Positions 41,799 through 50,289 of a DNA stretch of 64,000 nt are shown piece after piece. The DNA is from Patescibacteria group bacterium (GTDB lineage Bacteria > Patescibacteria > Dojkabacteria > J137). The stretch spans positions 62,001-126,000 of the forward strand of contig CAUJCN010000002.1 of NCBI GenBank assembly GCA_963169855.1. The letters run 5' to 3'. Within the stretch, counting starts at the first letter, position 1. Every line of letters starts with the position of its first letter. Made by a program: the position numbers and the translations under genes. The notes below the pieces were generated by a model. It worked only from the letters and a program-made list of their open reading frames with translations, had not been told where the DNA came from and made no database searches.

Positions 41799-42330
41799 TT
41801 TTAAGAAAATAGAAATTATTATCGGACTTGGTAACACAGGAAACGAATACTTAAACACTCGACACAATGCTGGGTTTGAATTTGTCGACTATATGGCAAA
41901 CGGAACAAGATTTGTTAAAGACGACAAGTTGAAAGCTTTTGTAGCTGATGTTTCTATAAACGGACAAAGAGTCAGACTTCTAAAACCAACTACTATGATG
42001 AACTATTCTGGCGAAACACTAGTTTTAGCTATGAATTACTTCAAAATCGACCCCTCAAAAGTTTTAGTAGTATTTGATGATTTAGATTTACCTTTAGGAG
42101 AATTTAAAATACAATTTGCTAGAGGACCAAAAGTACATAACGGATTGTTATCTTTAGAAAACCGTTCAAAAGTTAAAGATTTTTGGAGAGTAAGAATTGG
42201 AGTTGACTCCAGAGATGAAGTAACTCGAAATAGTGTTAGTGGATCAGATTACGTTTTAGCAAAATTTAAAATTAAAGAAAGAGACCTACTTCAGGAAACA
42301 TTCTTCAAAATTGTAGAAGAAATATTATGA
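41782..42330 (+). CDS. pth: Peptidyl-tRNA hydrolase
   Basis: From the ATG at 41782, overlapping the previous gene by 17 bases, the 182-residue enzyme shows 'IIGLGNTGNEYLNTRHNAGF' with the catalytic His, 'LLKPTTMMNYSG' and 'VLVVFDDLDLPLGEFKIQFA' with the catalytic Asp. 'RGPKVHNGLLSLENR' carries the substrate-binding Asn. The usual 'GGxAGHNG' loop reads GPKVHNG. Pth frees peptides from tRNA dropped off the ribosome. An upstream ATG at 41755 is possible, but the family domain begins after the chosen start. Confidence 0.95.
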   Translation: MDEQFDFKKIEIIIGLGNTGNEYLNTRHNAGFEFVDYMANGTRFVKDDKLKAFVADVSINGQRVRLLKPTTMMNYSGETLVLAMNYFKIDPSKVLVVFDDLDLPLGEFKIQFARGPKVHNGLLSLENRSKVKDFWRVRIGVDSRDEVTRNSVSGSDYVLAKFKIKERDLLQETFFKIVEEIL

Positions 42331-43499
42331 AACAAGTTTATCTAAGACCTGGGAAGGAAATTCCTGTTAAATTCAAACATCACTGGATTTTTTCTGGTGC
42401 TGTCAGTGCTCCAAAAGAAAGAATCGAGGAAGGAGAAATTGTTCAGGTATTATCTGCAAATCGGGAAGTTCTAGGTCACGGATACTTCAATAACAAAACA
42501 ACAATTCAGATTAGAATGCTGAACTTTAGAAATGAAGATCCTTTGATGAGTTTAGAGAATAATATTAAAAGTGCTGTCAGATTGAGAAATTCGTTGTTCG
42601 ATGAAAACACTAATACATTCCGAGTTATTAATGGCGAAGGTGATTACATTCCTGGATTAGTTGTAGATAGATACAACGATGTTCTAGTAGTTCAAGTTGC
42701 GACAGTTGGAATTGAAAAGTTGAAGAATAGAATTCTAGATCTGCTAAAAAAAGAGACCACTGATTGGAATATAACTACGATCTACGAGAAATCCAATATG
42801 CCTGCAAGAATTAAAGATGGGCTTGAAAGTTTTTCGGGACATTTGTGGGGAAATGAAATCGAAGAAACTAATGTTTTGGAAAATGGTATTAAATTTAAAG
42901 TGAACTTTGTTAAATCTCAAAAAACAGGATTATTCCTAGATATGAGAGAGATGCGAAAGTTGGTAGGTGAATATGCAAAAGGACGAAATTTGTTGAACTG
43001 CTTTAGCTATACTGGAGGATTCTCTCTTTACGCTGCTAAAGGTGGAGCTACAAAGGTGACTTCTGTAGATTTAGATAAAGATGCGATTGAAAATTGTAAC
43101 GAGAACTTTGCTCTAAATGAAATCACTTCCCCAAACGAAGCAATTGCAGTTGATGCATTCAAATTCTTAAACGACGACAAACTAAATTACGACTTTGTTA
43201 TTCTTGATCCACCAGCGTTTGCAAAGAAAAAAGAAGATATTCCTAACGCTAAAAGAGGTTACGGACAAATCAATAGAATGACTTTATCAAAAATTCCTTC
43301 AGGGTCGTTCCTTTTAACTTGTTCATGCTCTTATCATTTGAGCTTTGAAGAGTTCGAAACAGTTATTAAAAAAGCTGCTAGCGATGCGAGAAGGGAGCTA
43401 AAAGTGTTGGCGAAGCACCATTTAGCTCCGGATCATCCTATCAATATAAACCATAATGAAGTAGACTATCTGAAGAGTTTACTTTTATATGTCGAATAA
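42327..43499 (+). CDS. rlmI: RlmI-like 23S rRNA m5C methyltransferase
   Basis: The 390-residue protein has an N-terminal PUA domain ('FKHHWIFSGAVSAPKERI', 'EIVQVLSANREVLGHGYFNN'). The central EEHEE part has 'VINGEGDYIPGLVVDRYND', and the Rossmann methyltransferase has 'LLNCFSYTGGFSLYAAKGGA', 'FVILDPPAFAKKK' and the catalytic-cysteine motif 'LLTCSCSYHLS'. This is the RlmI architecture (m5C1962 in E. coli 23S rRNA), though the modified position here is unproven. It overlaps pth by 4 bases and the next gene by 11. Confidence 0.9.
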   Translation: MKQVYLRPGKEIPVKFKHHWIFSGAVSAPKERIEEGEIVQVLSANREVLGHGYFNNKTTIQIRMLNFRNEDPLMSLENNIKSAVRLRNSLFDENTNTFRVINGEGDYIPGLVVDRYNDVLVVQVATVGIEKLKNRILDLLKKETTDWNITTIYEKSNMPARIKDGLESFSGHLWGNEIEETNVLENGIKFKVNFVKSQKTGLFLDMREMRKLVGEYAKGRNLLNCFSYTGGFSLYAAKGGATKVTSVDLDKDAIENCNENFALNEITSPNEAIAVDAFKFLNDDKLNYDFVILDPPAFAKKKEDIPNAKRGYGQINRMTLSKIPSGSFLLTCSCSYHLSFEEFETVIKKAASDARRELKVLAKHHLAPDHPININHNEVDYLKSLLLYVE

Positions 43500-44397
43500 C
43501 GCTCCTTTTGAACAACCACAAATAGTTGAGGATAGATTTGAAACACCTGAATTTCTGTACCTTAATATTCCACAGCAGTTTTTAGGAATCTGGGCTACTT
43601 TACCACTCCAAAGCAAACTCTCAGCAACTGCACTAGGAGGAATCGGCTTAATGACAATTAAATCTATAGAAGCAGAAGAAGACTTACAAATCAAATTCAG
43701 AAATGTGTCTGGAAGAAAAAAATTTGCTGAACCTAAAACTCCACAGGAATTTATTAATATTCTAAAAACAGGTAACACAATTGTTCAAAAGGCTATTCCA
43801 ACAATCCAGTATGTTATTGATTTGTGTGCTATTAAAAACAAGTTACACGAACTTACAAGCGAGGTTCTTTACCAATTGCTAGTGGCGATTTTGAAAACAA
43901 ATGGAATCGAGGAATCGTTTATAGGGGATTTAGAAAAGCGCTTAAAAGGACACTTAATGACTACACAGGAAACAGATGAAGTTGAGATTGAGAGTATTAC
44001 GTATCAAGGAAAAACATTTACTCCTCAAGAGTTTGAAATTGAACAACAAGCGTTACTTGAAAAGATGAATCAAGTCCCAGCAACTGTTACCAAAGGAAGC
44101 TACCTTTATAGAATGCCTAGGTCTAACGAATTCAAAGAAATGAGACAAAACAAAGGAATGTGGTTAATGCCGTTACGAACAAACTTTGTTGACGAAAAAG
44201 CATACACTAGTGGTCCTAGCTTTATAGACATCTTTCAAGATGAGGATGACTATGCTGGTGTGAGCATTAGACTACAAGTTAAGTTCCAAGGATTCCAGTA
44301 TAGATTTATGAGTGGAGTTGTTGAAAGTTTTACTCCAATGTTTGTAGAAACTGAGTATTTAGATACGGAAACTGGTGAATGGAAGAAATTTGATTAA
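43489..44397 (+). CDS. Unrecognised 302-residue protein
   Basis: A soluble protein starting MSNNAPFEQPQIVEDRFETP. The N-terminal half is mixed, the middle is helical ('LTSEVLYQLLVAILKTNG', 'EIEQQALLEKMNQVPATVT') and the C-terminal part has beta-rich stretches ('GVSIRLQVKFQGFQYRFMSG'). It has no signal or membrane helix and no known motif. It overlaps rlmI by 11 bases and is the last gene of that chain. Its stop interlocks with that of the convergent C39-like gene. Function unknown. Confidence 0.65.
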   Translation: MSNNAPFEQPQIVEDRFETPEFLYLNIPQQFLGIWATLPLQSKLSATALGGIGLMTIKSIEAEEDLQIKFRNVSGRKKFAEPKTPQEFINILKTGNTIVQKAIPTIQYVIDLCAIKNKLHELTSEVLYQLLVAILKTNGIEESFIGDLEKRLKGHLMTTQETDEVEIESITYQGKTFTPQEFEIEQQALLEKMNQVPATVTKGSYLYRMPRSNEFKEMRQNKGMWLMPLRTNFVDEKAYTSGPSFIDIFQDEDDYAGVSIRLQVKFQGFQYRFMSGVVESFTPMFVETEYLDTETGEWKKFD

Positions 44398-45038
44398 TAA
44401 ATAGCCGTTCCTCTGGAATTAAAGATATATCTGAAGAAATCAAAATCTTGTCTTTTTACAGCAAGATCAAATTCTTTTTCTCCAGGATCAACAAATTCAA
44501 TATATTCTCCCTTCTCGTCTGTTCCAATATTTTGAATTATAACTATGTGGCTTTCTCGAGTTCTTAATGAATGTATAGATGCTAGAAAATATTTGTATTT
44601 ACCACTTTTGAAATCTGCAACTAACTCATCAAAAGGATAATCAAGCTTAGTTTCTGCTTTAATTCCGTAATCATTCATAACTTGAGGAATTCCACGATGA
44701 TCGATTCCGTTGATTAATCCAAAGACTGGATTATATTCTTGATTCTCATCTTTAATTACATCGTGTGGTTGAATGTTTTTAACTTTTGACTGCTGTCCTA
44801 CAGTAATCAGAGAATCCTTCCCATTCAATATATATGGTCTGTAAACGGTCGGTCCTGAATTCTTGTGCATTTCAACTAATTTTGAAAGAAACTCCTCAAG
44901 ACTACCGTTTTCGACAACTCTATTATTGGACAACTGCTGAATTATCATTGCTACACAAGTTACACCACAAGTTGACCACTGTAAGTCTTTATGGGAGAAA
45001 GCTGTGAACTGAGAAATGTAGTTTTCTTTTGTAATCAT
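44394..45038 (-). CDS. C39-like papain-fold peptidase domain protein
   Basis: The 214-residue protein has the C39-like pattern: catalytic Cys in 'DLQWSTCGVTCVAMIIQQLS', then a catalytic His in 'RESHIVIIQNIG' and the following Asp in 'YIEFVDPGE'. 'GIPQVMNDYGIKAETKLDYP' and 'ADFKSGKYKYFLASIHSL' match the substrate-groove part of the family. No signal peptide is seen, so it may act inside the cell or travel by a dedicated exporter. No ABC peptidase-exporter is linked. Activity is inferred from motif spacing. Confidence 0.75.
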   Translation of the reverse strand: MITKENYISQFTAFSHKDLQWSTCGVTCVAMIIQQLSNNRVVENGSLEEFLSKLVEMHKNSGPTVYRPYILNGKDSLITVGQQSKVKNIQPHDVIKDENQEYNPVFGLINGIDHRGIPQVMNDYGIKAETKLDYPFDELVADFKSGKYKYFLASIHSLRTRESHIVIIQNIGTDEKGEYIEFVDPGEKEFDLAVKRQDFDFFRYIFNSRGTAIY

Positions 45039-45096
45039 TAAACTATTCTAGCACTGTTGAACTCTCGTGGCACATGAAAAAACACCGTTTTCGTGC

Positions 45097-45102
45097 TACA
45101 AT
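45097..45102 (+). promoter_or_regulatory. Extended -10 box of a leaderless uvrA transcript
   Basis: TGC-TACAAT ends 8 bases before the uvrA ATG, so the mRNA would begin with about two bases, or none, before the start codon. Confidence 0.5.
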
Positions 45103-45110
45103 TAGAAATC

Positions 45111-48100
45111 ATGGACAACAAAGTACGAATAAAGGGTGCTAGGACCAACAACCTCAAAAACATCGATTTAGATATCCCAAAACATAAATTAGTAGTGATT
45201 ACTGGACTTTCAGGTTCAGGAAAATCATCACTAGCTTTCGATACGATCTATGCTGAAGGGCAAAGACGATACGTTGAATCGTTATCTGCTTACGCCCGAC
45301 AGTTCGTTGGTTTAATGGATAAACCAGATGTAGACCTTATCGAAGGACTTTCTCCAGCAATTTCAATTGATCAAAAGACATCAGGTCATAATCCTCGATC
45401 TACAGTTGGAACAGTAACAGAAATCTACGACTATTTAAGACTTTTGTTTGCTAGAGTTGGTCACCCAAGAAGTCCCGTGTCTGGACAGAGATTGGAGAAG
45501 CAATCTGTTTCACAGATCGTTGACTCTATTTTAAGTTACCCTGAAGTTTTTGGAGAAAGCGTAAAAATATTAGTTCTTGCCCCTGTAATCAAAAATAGGA
45601 AAGGAACTTACGAAGAACTATTCACCAGATTCTTTTCTCAAGGATACGCCAGAGTTAGAGTTGACGAACAAGTATATTCACTTGAAGAAGAAATTAAACT
45701 TGATAAATTCGTCAAACATAATATCGAAGTTGTAATAGACAGATTAGTAATTGAGAAATCAAAAAAAGATGAAAAGGAATTTGTGAAAAGACTTACTGAC
45801 TCAATCGAGTTAGCAATCAATTTAGGCGAAGGTGAAGTTTTAATCAATTTGGTAGATGCAAAAGAACTCGATACTAAGAAACTTAAAGCAACTTTAAGAG
45901 CAAATGGAGACGTTTTCTATTCAGAAAAGTTAGTTGATCCTGCTACAGGAACATCATTCTCAGAAATCGAACCACACTCATTCTCATTTAACTCTCCATT
46001 TGGAGCGTGTCCTGTTTGTAATGGACTCGGATCTATAAAAGAAGTTGACGAGTCTTTGGTTTATAACCCCAGATTAACAATTTCAGAAGGCGGAATTTAC
46101 CCAATGGCTCGAACTATAGAGAATGAAGATTCAGCTACTTTCAAAATTCTTTTACAGGTTGCAGAGAAACAGAAAATCGATTTAAAGAAACCAATAGGAC
46201 AACTGTCAGACAGAGAAAGAGAAGTAATTTTCTACGGAACTGGAGAAACATCTTATCCAGTAGAATATTTCGACTCAAGTGGAAACAGAAAAGTCTGGAA
46301 TGCAAAGTACGAAGGGGTTGTTAATAACTTACTAAGAAGATACCAGGAAACAGATTCAGACTTTATAAGATCCGAAATCGAAGAATACATGGTAGAAAAA
46401 CCTTGTGCAGAATGTAAAGGATATAGATTGAAGAAGGACGTTTTAGCAGTAACAATCGAAGGATTCAACATTGTAGACGTTGGAAACATGAGCATTTTAG
46501 ACGCTCACAAATGGATAGAATGGATTCAAAAACCAGATGAATCATTCAAAACTGAAAACATCTCTACTCTGTTCGATATTTTTGCCGTGCCTGACGGCAG
46601 GCAGGGAATTAAGCCGGAAGACATCAAGGATGACCATCTAAGTAATCAAGAAAAGGAAATTGGAAAACAAGTATTCAAAGAAATTGCTACCAGATTAAAC
46701 TTTTTAAATTCAGTAGGATTGGATTATCTAACCTTGAACAGAACAGCAAAAACGCTATCTGGAGGAGAATCTCAAAGAATCAGACTAGCTTCTCAGATCG
46801 GAACTGGACTTACAGGAGTTATGTACGTTTTAGATGAACCTTCAATTGGTTTACATCAACGAGATAACGATAAACTTCTGACAACCTTAGAAAGACTAAG
46901 AGACTTAGGAAACTCAGTTATTGTTGTAGAGCATGACGAAGACACAATCAAAAAAGCTGATTATATTGTGGATATCGGACCTGGAGCTGGAGAACACGGG
47001 GGACAAGTTATTGGGGCAGGAACATTAGAAGATATTGTTAAAGTAAAAGATTCATTAACAGCTAAATACCTATCTGGCGAAATGGTAATTACAAAAGAAA
47101 ATGTTGATAAAGATCTAAAAGAATTAGGTTTAAAGAAAGCGAAGACAAGTAGTAAAGGAGAAATGATTAGACTTTATGGGGTTACTCATAATAATCTTAA
47201 AAATGTTGATTTAGAAGTTCCATTATCAAAATTCGTAGCCATTACAGGAGTTTCGGGAAGTGGAAAATCATCTTTGATTAATGATGTTTTATACAACGCT
47301 TTAGCAAAACATTTCTACGATTCAAAAGAAATGCCTGGTCATTATTCAGAACTTAGAGGTCTTGAACATATCGACAAAGTAATCAATATGGATCAGTCTC
47401 CAATTGGACGAACTCCTAGATCTAACCCAGCAACTTACACTGGAGTTTTCAATTTGATTAGAGACATTTTTGCTTCTACAAAAGAATCTCAAGTTAGAGG
47501 ATACAAAGCAGGAAGATTCAGTTTCAACGTAAAAGGCGGACGATGCGAAAAATGTGAAGGAGCTGGAGTTATCAAGATTTCAATGCAATTCTTACCAGAT
47601 GTTTACGTAACTTGCGAAGAATGTGGCGGAAAGAGATACAACAGAGAAACTCTTCAAATTGATTACAAAGGAAAGAATATTTCCGAGGTTCTGAACATGA
47701 CAATTGAAGAAGGTGCTCAGTTTTTTGAGAATGTAACTGCAATTTCTACAAAATTGCAAACTTTAATGGATGTTGGACTTGGATACATTAGACTTGGTCA
47801 AGCTGCAACAACACTATCCGGAGGAGAATCCCAAAGAGTTAAACTTGCTTCAGAACTTGCTAAACGATCAACAGGAAAAACATTCTACATTCTTGATGAG
47901 CCTACAACTGGACTTCATTTTGAAGATGTTAGAAAACTTTTGATTGTTCTACACGGACTTGTTTACAAAGGAAACACAGTTCTGGTTATCGAACATAACT
48001 TGGATGTTATAAAAACTGCTGACTGGATCGTTGATTTAGGCCCAGAAGGTGGAGCAAAAGGAGGAGAAATTCTAGTAGAAGGAACTCCAGAAAAGGTCGC

Positions 48101-48149
48101 GAACACTAAAGGAAGTTACACTGGAGAATGGCTTAAAAAGATTTTATAA
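45111..48149 (+). CDS. uvrA: Excinuclease ABC subunit A
   Basis: The 1,012-residue damage-recognition ATPase of nucleotide excision repair. It has two ABC cassettes: Walker A GLSGSGKSS (32-40) and GVSGSGKSS (about 712), each with its signature ('LSGGESQRIRLASQIG', 'LSGGESQRVKLASELA') and Walker B ('YVLDEPSIGLHQ', 'YILDEPTTGLHF'). Zinc-knuckle cysteines occur in 'CPVCNGLGS', 'CAECKGYR' and 'CEKCEGAGV'. An unusual stretch at about 488-508 ('AVPDGRQGIKPEDIKDDHLS') comes from a palindromic repeat read in frame before the signature helix. UvrB and UvrC are not in the window. The start at 45111 fits the -10 box just upstream. Confidence 0.95.
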   Translation: MDNKVRIKGARTNNLKNIDLDIPKHKLVVITGLSGSGKSSLAFDTIYAEGQRRYVESLSAYARQFVGLMDKPDVDLIEGLSPAISIDQKTSGHNPRSTVGTVTEIYDYLRLLFARVGHPRSPVSGQRLEKQSVSQIVDSILSYPEVFGESVKILVLAPVIKNRKGTYEELFTRFFSQGYARVRVDEQVYSLEEEIKLDKFVKHNIEVVIDRLVIEKSKKDEKEFVKRLTDSIELAINLGEGEVLINLVDAKELDTKKLKATLRANGDVFYSEKLVDPATGTSFSEIEPHSFSFNSPFGACPVCNGLGSIKEVDESLVYNPRLTISEGGIYPMARTIENEDSATFKILLQVAEKQKIDLKKPIGQLSDREREVIFYGTGETSYPVEYFDSSGNRKVWNAKYEGVVNNLLRRYQETDSDFIRSEIEEYMVEKPCAECKGYRLKKDVLAVTIEGFNIVDVGNMSILDAHKWIEWIQKPDESFKTENISTLFDIFAVPDGRQGIKPEDIKDDHLSNQEKEIGKQVFKEIATRLNFLNSVGLDYLTLNRTAKTLSGGESQRIRLASQIGTGLTGVMYVLDEPSIGLHQRDNDKLLTTLERLRDLGNSVIVVEHDEDTIKKADYIVDIGPGAGEHGGQVIGAGTLEDIVKVKDSLTAKYLSGEMVITKENVDKDLKELGLKKAKTSSKGEMIRLYGVTHNNLKNVDLEVPLSKFVAITGVSGSGKSSLINDVLYNALAKHFYDSKEMPGHYSELRGLEHIDKVINMDQSPIGRTPRSNPATYTGVFNLIRDIFASTKESQVRGYKAGRFSFNVKGGRCEKCEGAGVIKISMQFLPDVYVTCEECGGKRYNRETLQIDYKGKNISEVLNMTIEEGAQFFENVTAISTKLQTLMDVGLGYIRLGQAATTLSGGESQRVKLASELAKRSTGKTFYILDEPTTGLHFEDVRKLLIVLHGLVYKGNTVLVIEHNLDVIKTADWIVDLGPEGGAKGGEILVEGTPEKVANTKGSYTGEWLKKIL
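46588..46603. repeat. Palindromic repeat inside uvrA
   Basis: TGCCTG-ACGG-CAGGCA, a perfect 6-bp inverted repeat more GC-rich than its surroundings, read in frame as part of an insert before the first ABC signature. Confidence 0.6.
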
Positions 48150-48150
48150 T

Positions 48151-48387
48151 TTAGATCCTAAGCTGAGCATCGGACTGAGGTCTCTTACTCTCAACTACTT
48201 CTATAATATCGTTAATTAGTTCCCCTATAACAGGAACAGTAACAAAAGGTCTTAGTAAAAGAACCCCTATAGCAATTACCACTGTTGAACCTACAATGAA
48301 TCCTATTCCGCTAAAGATTCCATTAACTAAAGATGCTTTGATGTTAGGACTTCTGATTTCTTTTAGAATTTTTTCTGTATCGTTCAT
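48151..48387 (-). CDS. DUF5665-like small membrane protein
   Basis: A 78-residue protein with a short charged N-terminus ('MNDTEKILKEIRSPNIKA') and two hydrophobic segments ('GIFSGIGFIVGSTVVIAIGV' and 'FVTVPVIGELINDII'). The pattern matches DUF5665, small membrane proteins widespread in CPR genomes and other bacteria, with no known role. Its stop codon is one base from the convergent uvrA stop, leaving no room for a terminator between them. Confidence 0.7.
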   Translation of the reverse strand: MNDTEKILKEIRSPNIKASLVNGIFSGIGFIVGSTVVIAIGVLLLRPFVTVPVIGELINDIIEVVESKRPQSDAQLRI

Positions 48388-48599
48388 ATAAATATTCTAC
48401 TTCAAAAAAGCGGTTATTAAAAGATCTGGCAGAATAGTATGCATCCTGCAAGCCTCTATACTTACAAGTAAGAGATAGAAACCCATAGATACTGTTTGAT
48501 GGATCAGACCAAAATCAGTGATACATGTATGGTTCCAATGAGATCATGATCTACACCTGGACCCCAATCTTTAAATCTGAAAACCGTCCGATATTTAAG
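48388..48599. other. Intergenic region without recognised gene
   Basis: About 210 bases with no convincing reading frame. An imperfect inverted repeat 'CTTAC-AA-GTAAG' lies near 48459-48470. I see no RNA family motif. Confidence 0.4.
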
Positions 48600-49241
48600 C
48601 TAGAATGATTTAGAAAAAGTTGATAGTTTGATTCCAAAAGCATTTACAAAGAAAGCTAAACCAATCATTTCCAAGAATTCCTCAATCCCTACTTCGATCA
48701 AATACAAATCAGATACTCCATAAAGTCGACCCCCAATTAGTTCCAAAACTGCCACTAGCACAAAACAAATTAATCCAAGGAACATGAATTTTCTTACGTC
48801 GCTCTTTTCTTTTAGTGTTCCATAAAGCAGGAAAGCAAAAAAAATTGCTACGAATACCCCCAGAGAGATTACCCAGGAAAAATTAGCCGCGTCAGAAAGA
48901 AACGAAACATTACTTTTTATAAAATCATTTAGAGCATCTCTAAAACTAAAAGCTTCTTCAAGTCCGAATAGAATAAATACTCCACTGTACAAAAAATACA
49001 AAATTGATTCTGATTTTTTTGTTGATACCAAAGCAATCTTACCTGCATATACAAACGCCGAGAAAGCGATGCATGTAGTTATAATTGATCCAATCGAAAA
49101 GCTCTCATCTAGGTAAAAAATGCTGTAACTATATTGCAGAATTCTTACCGAGTGTAAAAGGAAATGCAAAATTAAAACTATGAAAGATACAAATGTTATT
49201 AACTTGAATTCTGGAGTTAGTGTTTTTGCTAAATTTCTCAT
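48600..49241 (-). CDS. Polytopic membrane protein of unknown function
   Basis: The 213-residue protein has about six to seven hydrophobic segments, such as 'FKLITFVSFIVLILHFLLHS', 'IITTCIAFSAFVYAGKIAL' and 'FMFLGLICFVLVAVLELIGG'. It has no signal peptide or catalytic motif, and no family is recognised. The pattern of equal-length helices with short loops would fit a small sensor or enzyme of the membrane, but nothing in the sequence tells. It stands alone next to a compositionally odd stretch at 49.3-49.45 kb. Confidence 0.6.
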   Translation of the reverse strand: MRNLAKTLTPEFKLITFVSFIVLILHFLLHSVRILQYSYSIFYLDESFSIGSIITTCIAFSAFVYAGKIALVSTKKSESILYFLYSGVFILFGLEEAFSFRDALNDFIKSNVSFLSDAANFSWVISLGVFVAIFFAFLLYGTLKEKSDVRKFMFLGLICFVLVAVLELIGGRLYGVSDLYLIEVGIEEFLEMIGLAFFVNAFGIKLSTFSKSF

Positions 49242-49299
49242 AAAATTTCTTAACTTAAGGGGGAGAGTGTCTTCAAACTCTTCCTTTATATATTTGGTT

Positions 49300-49440
49300 A
49301 AGAATATACACCCGGAGGAGACAGATCAACTTCGCCAAAGGCTACTTTGCTCTCCTTGCCTTGAAAGATATTCTCGTACCAGATCTACGAAGCTTTTGCG
49401 TAGTAGATCGGGACCATCCGAGTCTGGAACCCTTTACCCT
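49300..49440. repeat. Compositionally distinct segment with inner palindrome
   Basis: This stretch is visibly richer in G and C than its surroundings and carries the inverted repeat GATCTACG...CGTAGTAGATC (about 49381-49408). Reading frames in it are open in several directions but none has a supported start. It may be a dispersed repeat or a remnant of an inserted element. Confidence 0.4.
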
Positions 49441-49496
49441 AATCTCATTATATAAAAATGAGACAAATAAGACACCTAAAAAAGGAGTATCAAAAA

Positions 49497-49919
49497 TTAA
49501 GTCTCGTTTTTAACAGGCTCAAATAGCTGCTTAGCTTCCTCGATAGTTTCTGATGTCTTTGTATTATGGCGAGTTAATTTGAGTTGTCCTGCACCTTTTC
49601 TATCTGTGAAATACGATCCTGAAAGTTCTCGAACTGGGTCGCCAATAATATCAAGTGTCACAGCTCCGTCATGTGGACGGTTATCGCCTCTTTTCCCATG
49701 AGGTGCTTCACTTTTGTAAAGATAGTAAAGTTGTAGTTTGTTTTGGTAACTTTTGGTTATCTTTGCTGTTATTGAGTTTGATTCTGAAGGTTTTTCGAAA
49801 AAGGAGCGAATATGAATTGAAGTAAGTGTTTGGTGAATACAAACATAGATATCTACATTGCCTTTCTTTCCATCTTTATCACTCTCATAATAAAGGTTAC
49901 CTTTCCAAGTTCCATGCAT
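49497..49919 (-). CDS. Truncated CBASS Cap15-like beta-barrel effector
   Basis: From the ATG at 49919 the 140-residue protein reads 'GTWKGNLYYESDKDGKKGNV', 'IYVCIHQTLTSIHIRSFFEK', 'YYLYKSEAPHGKR' and 'LSGSYFTDRKGAGQLKLTRH'. This matches the beta-barrel domain of Cap15-type effectors (SMODS-associated 2TM effectors) in CBASS anti-phage systems, which bind a cyclic nucleotide and disrupt the membrane. The two N-terminal membrane helices such effectors carry are missing: upstream sequence encodes another gene in the opposite direction. No cyclase (CD-NTase) gene is near. It is probably a decayed or orphan barrel. Confidence 0.6.
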   Translation of the reverse strand: MHGTWKGNLYYESDKDGKKGNVDIYVCIHQTLTSIHIRSFFEKPSESNSITAKITKSYQNKLQLYYLYKSEAPHGKRGDNRPHDGAVTLDIIGDPVRELSGSYFTDRKGAGQLKLTRHNTKTSETIEEAKQLFEPVKNET

Positions 49920-50216
49920 TACTGGGATCTGGAAGTAGTGATGCGATATACAGAATTTATGTGGCAAAGATTCGAAGATGACATTAAACGACTTAACCAC
50001 CTGAGAGGCGTAATGAATCAAAAAGCCGATGAGATTAGACCTACACCGCACAATACTCAAAAGAGTAAAGCTGAGATTACCGAAGAAGAAAATCAGATGC
50101 TCAGACAATATCTAGTACACATACTTCAATACGGTACGCCTGAGGAGAGGAAAAACATACTAGGCGGTATCAAATCAAAGTTTGAACTAACAGACAGGAG
50201 ATTAATCCTTAAATAA
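49914..50216 (+). CDS. Possible remnant of a serine recombinase C-terminus
   Basis: A 100-residue frame running 'LEVVMRYTEFMWQRFEDD', 'QLLRQ'-like helices ('EENQMLRQYLVHILQYGTPE') and ending 'NILGGIKSKFELTDRRLILK'. The last part resembles the C-terminal end of large serine recombinases, where a helix is followed by 'LGSxxxLKDxKLxI'. There is no catalytic domain, so it would be a fragment. It overlaps the start of the Cap15-like gene by 6 bases, divergently. Alternatively it is an unrelated small helical protein. Confidence 0.35.
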   Translation: MHYWDLEVVMRYTEFMWQRFEDDIKRLNHLRGVMNQKADEIRPTPHNTQKSKAEITEEENQMLRQYLVHILQYGTPEERKNILGGIKSKFELTDRRLILK

Positions 50217-50231
50217 TTTTTAAAATATCTC

Positions 50232-50266
50232 TTGACAAATTAGCAGTTAATGCATTAGACTGCTAA
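50232..50266 (+). promoter_or_regulatory. Hsp20 promoter with CIRCE-like operator
   Basis: TTAGCAGTT (50240-50248), nine bases, then GACTGCTAA (50258-50266). This is the exact 9-9-9 geometry of CIRCE (TTAGCACTC-N9-GAGTGCTAA), the HrcA operator, with paired changes that keep the symmetry. It lies between a perfect TTGACA (50232-50237) and a TAGACT -10 (50256-50261), where a bound repressor would block polymerase. HrcA itself is not in the window. Confidence 0.75.
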
Positions 50267-50289
50267 TAGATAAATAACTAAGGACTTTC

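Noticed and set aside
49180..49455. A 91-codon plus-strand frame
   Set aside because: Its first part is antisense to the membrane protein gene and the rest lies in the odd repeat-like segment; no start or family supports it.
49920..50108. N-terminal extension of the Cap15-like frame as its membrane helices
   Set aside because: The hydrophobic-looking extension is the antisense of the opposite gene and does not form two proper membrane helices.
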